Assembly (NCBI GenBank): GCA_013202535.1
Contig: JABMRP010000348.1
Location: 1 to 5,648 of the forward strand
Length of the DNA stretch: 5,648 nt
Reading direction: 5' to 3'
Source: Planctomycetota bacterium
GTDB lineage: Bacteria; Planctomycetota; Planctomycetia; Pirellulales; Thermoguttaceae
A program made the translations under genes and the position numbers. The notes beneath the pieces were generated by a model. The model had not been told where the DNA came from and searched no databases. It saw only the letters and a program-made list of their open reading frames with translations. This document shows, piece by piece, positions 5,060 through 5,648 of the stretch (position 1 is the first letter of the stretch; the number at the start of each line of letters is the position of its first letter).

Positions 5060-5648
5060 CTACGGGGCCACGGGCCAGACCTTCAGCATTTCCTTATTGC
5101 CCTCGGGCAGCTCAAAGGGGCCCGGGAAAGGGTTGGCGGCGTTTCGCTTGTTGCCGAAGTAATCGGTATCGATGCGGTAAGGCGAGCCGTCGGGCTGTTC
5201 ATAGGGCACCTGAGGGATCTTCGCCTTGCCGAGCAATTCGGTGGTGACCAATGGTCGCCGACGCTCGGCCCATGATTCGTCGAGCGTGATCCGCAGATAC
5301 ACGCCATCGGGCTTTTCCACCAATGCAACGCCGGGATTGAACTTCGGCTGATCGAGCGGATGGGGCTCCTGCTTCGACGGCTTGGCCCCCATGAGAAAGA
5401 CATTGCCCTCGGCGTGGATTGAGTCGCCGAACCTATCGTACGCGGACAACAGGCCCTGACGGCCGATGAAGATGTTGCTGTAAAACCGGTCGTCACCGCC
5501 CGGAATATTCTGAAGCCCCGCCACTTCGGTCGAGTGTGGTTTGTGAAAAGGTGTTTTGCGACCCTGGGGCCTGATTTCGACGTCACCCGTCGCGAGATTG
5601 TGGACGTAGGCCCCGCCCTGGGACCAGTCGCGCAAGAAACGTGGGGAG
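5060..5648 (-). CDS. C-terminal part of a probable beta-helix glycosidase, GH120 beta-xylosidase-like (start beyond right edge)
   Basis: The last 195 residues of a larger protein; the frame is open to the right edge. The segment reads as beta-helix turns with Asn-ladder features (DRFYSNIFIG, AEGNVFLMG) and a conserved-looking block PFHKPHSTEVAG followed by GGDDRF. The end IDTDYFGNKR plus NPFPGPFE closes the domain. I recall this combination from right-handed parallel beta-helix carbohydrate enzymes, most like GH120 beta-xylosidases, which release xylose from xylo-oligosaccharides. That assignment is from memory and only the C-terminus is visible, so another beta-helix hydrolase or lyase is possible. 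The neighbouring XylE-like porter, 76 bp downstream on the same strand with no promoter visible between, fits release of a pentose followed by its uptake. The catalytic residues cannot be fixed from this fragment, and any signal peptide is outside the window. Confidence 0.6.
   Translation of the reverse strand, partial: SPRFLRDWSQGGAYVHNLATGDVEIRPQGRKTPFHKPHSTEVAGLQNIPGGDDRFYSNIFIGRQGLLSAYDRFGDSIHAEGNVFLMGAKPSKQEPHPLDQPKFNPGVALVEKPDGVYLRITLDESWAERRRPLVTTELLGKAKIPQVPYEQPDGSPYRIDTDYFGNKRNAANPFPGPFELPEGNKEMLKVWPVAP

Noticed and set aside
1..5648. tRNA, rRNA, CRISPR array, insertion sequence or attachment site
   Set aside because: No cloverleaf, ribosomal segment, regularly spaced repeats, transposase-like reading frame or terminal repeats were seen on reading through the window.

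Overview
The window looks like chromosomal DNA from a free-living, moderately GC-rich bacterium. The best guess is Planctomycetota or a related environmental lineage. This is an inference from gene types: a thioredoxin-like/NHL-repeat protein with a Tyr-Cys-Cys-Ile-Asn-Cys active site, a zinc-ribbon/DUF805 protein, and a beta-helix carbohydrate enzyme beside a sugar porter. No rRNA, tRNA or other taxonomic marker is present. All six supported protein genes lie on the minus strand, so transcription runs from high to low coordinates.

Right part (5648 to about 3442): the C-terminal piece of a probable right-handed beta-helix glycosidase (GH120 beta-xylosidase-like) enters from the right edge. 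After a 76-bp gap it is followed by a complete 513-residue sugar/H+ symporter of the XylE type. No promoter is visible in the gap, so the two probably form a pentoside-hydrolysis and sugar-uptake operon whose promoter lies outside the window.

Middle (3441 to 1592): a 352-bp gene-free stretch carries inverted repeats and a plausible promoter for a 174-residue protein I do not recognise. Its leader has a nine-base C run (minus strand) and a hairpin that covers the ribosome binding site. Next comes a 151-residue secreted protein with a C-terminal leucine-zipper-like coiled coil. Its promoter has nearly the same layout (TTGC.., 17-bp spacer, TAAGAT). A weak 78-codon frame follows in a further 301-bp gap.

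Left part (1591 to 1): a zinc-ribbon plus DUF805 membrane protein with a strong ribosome binding site, then the N-terminal 296 residues of an exported thioredoxin-like/NHL-repeat protein that runs off the left edge. The latter has a good sigma70-type promoter whose spacer contains a run of seven G.

Apart from the right-hand pair, the genes look like independent units, each with its own candidate promoter. I see no mobile element, CRISPR array, RNA gene or clear novel multi-gene system. The most interesting items are two homopolymer tracts at promoters or leaders, the hairpin over a ribosome binding site, and the two uncharacterised proteins with similar promoters.
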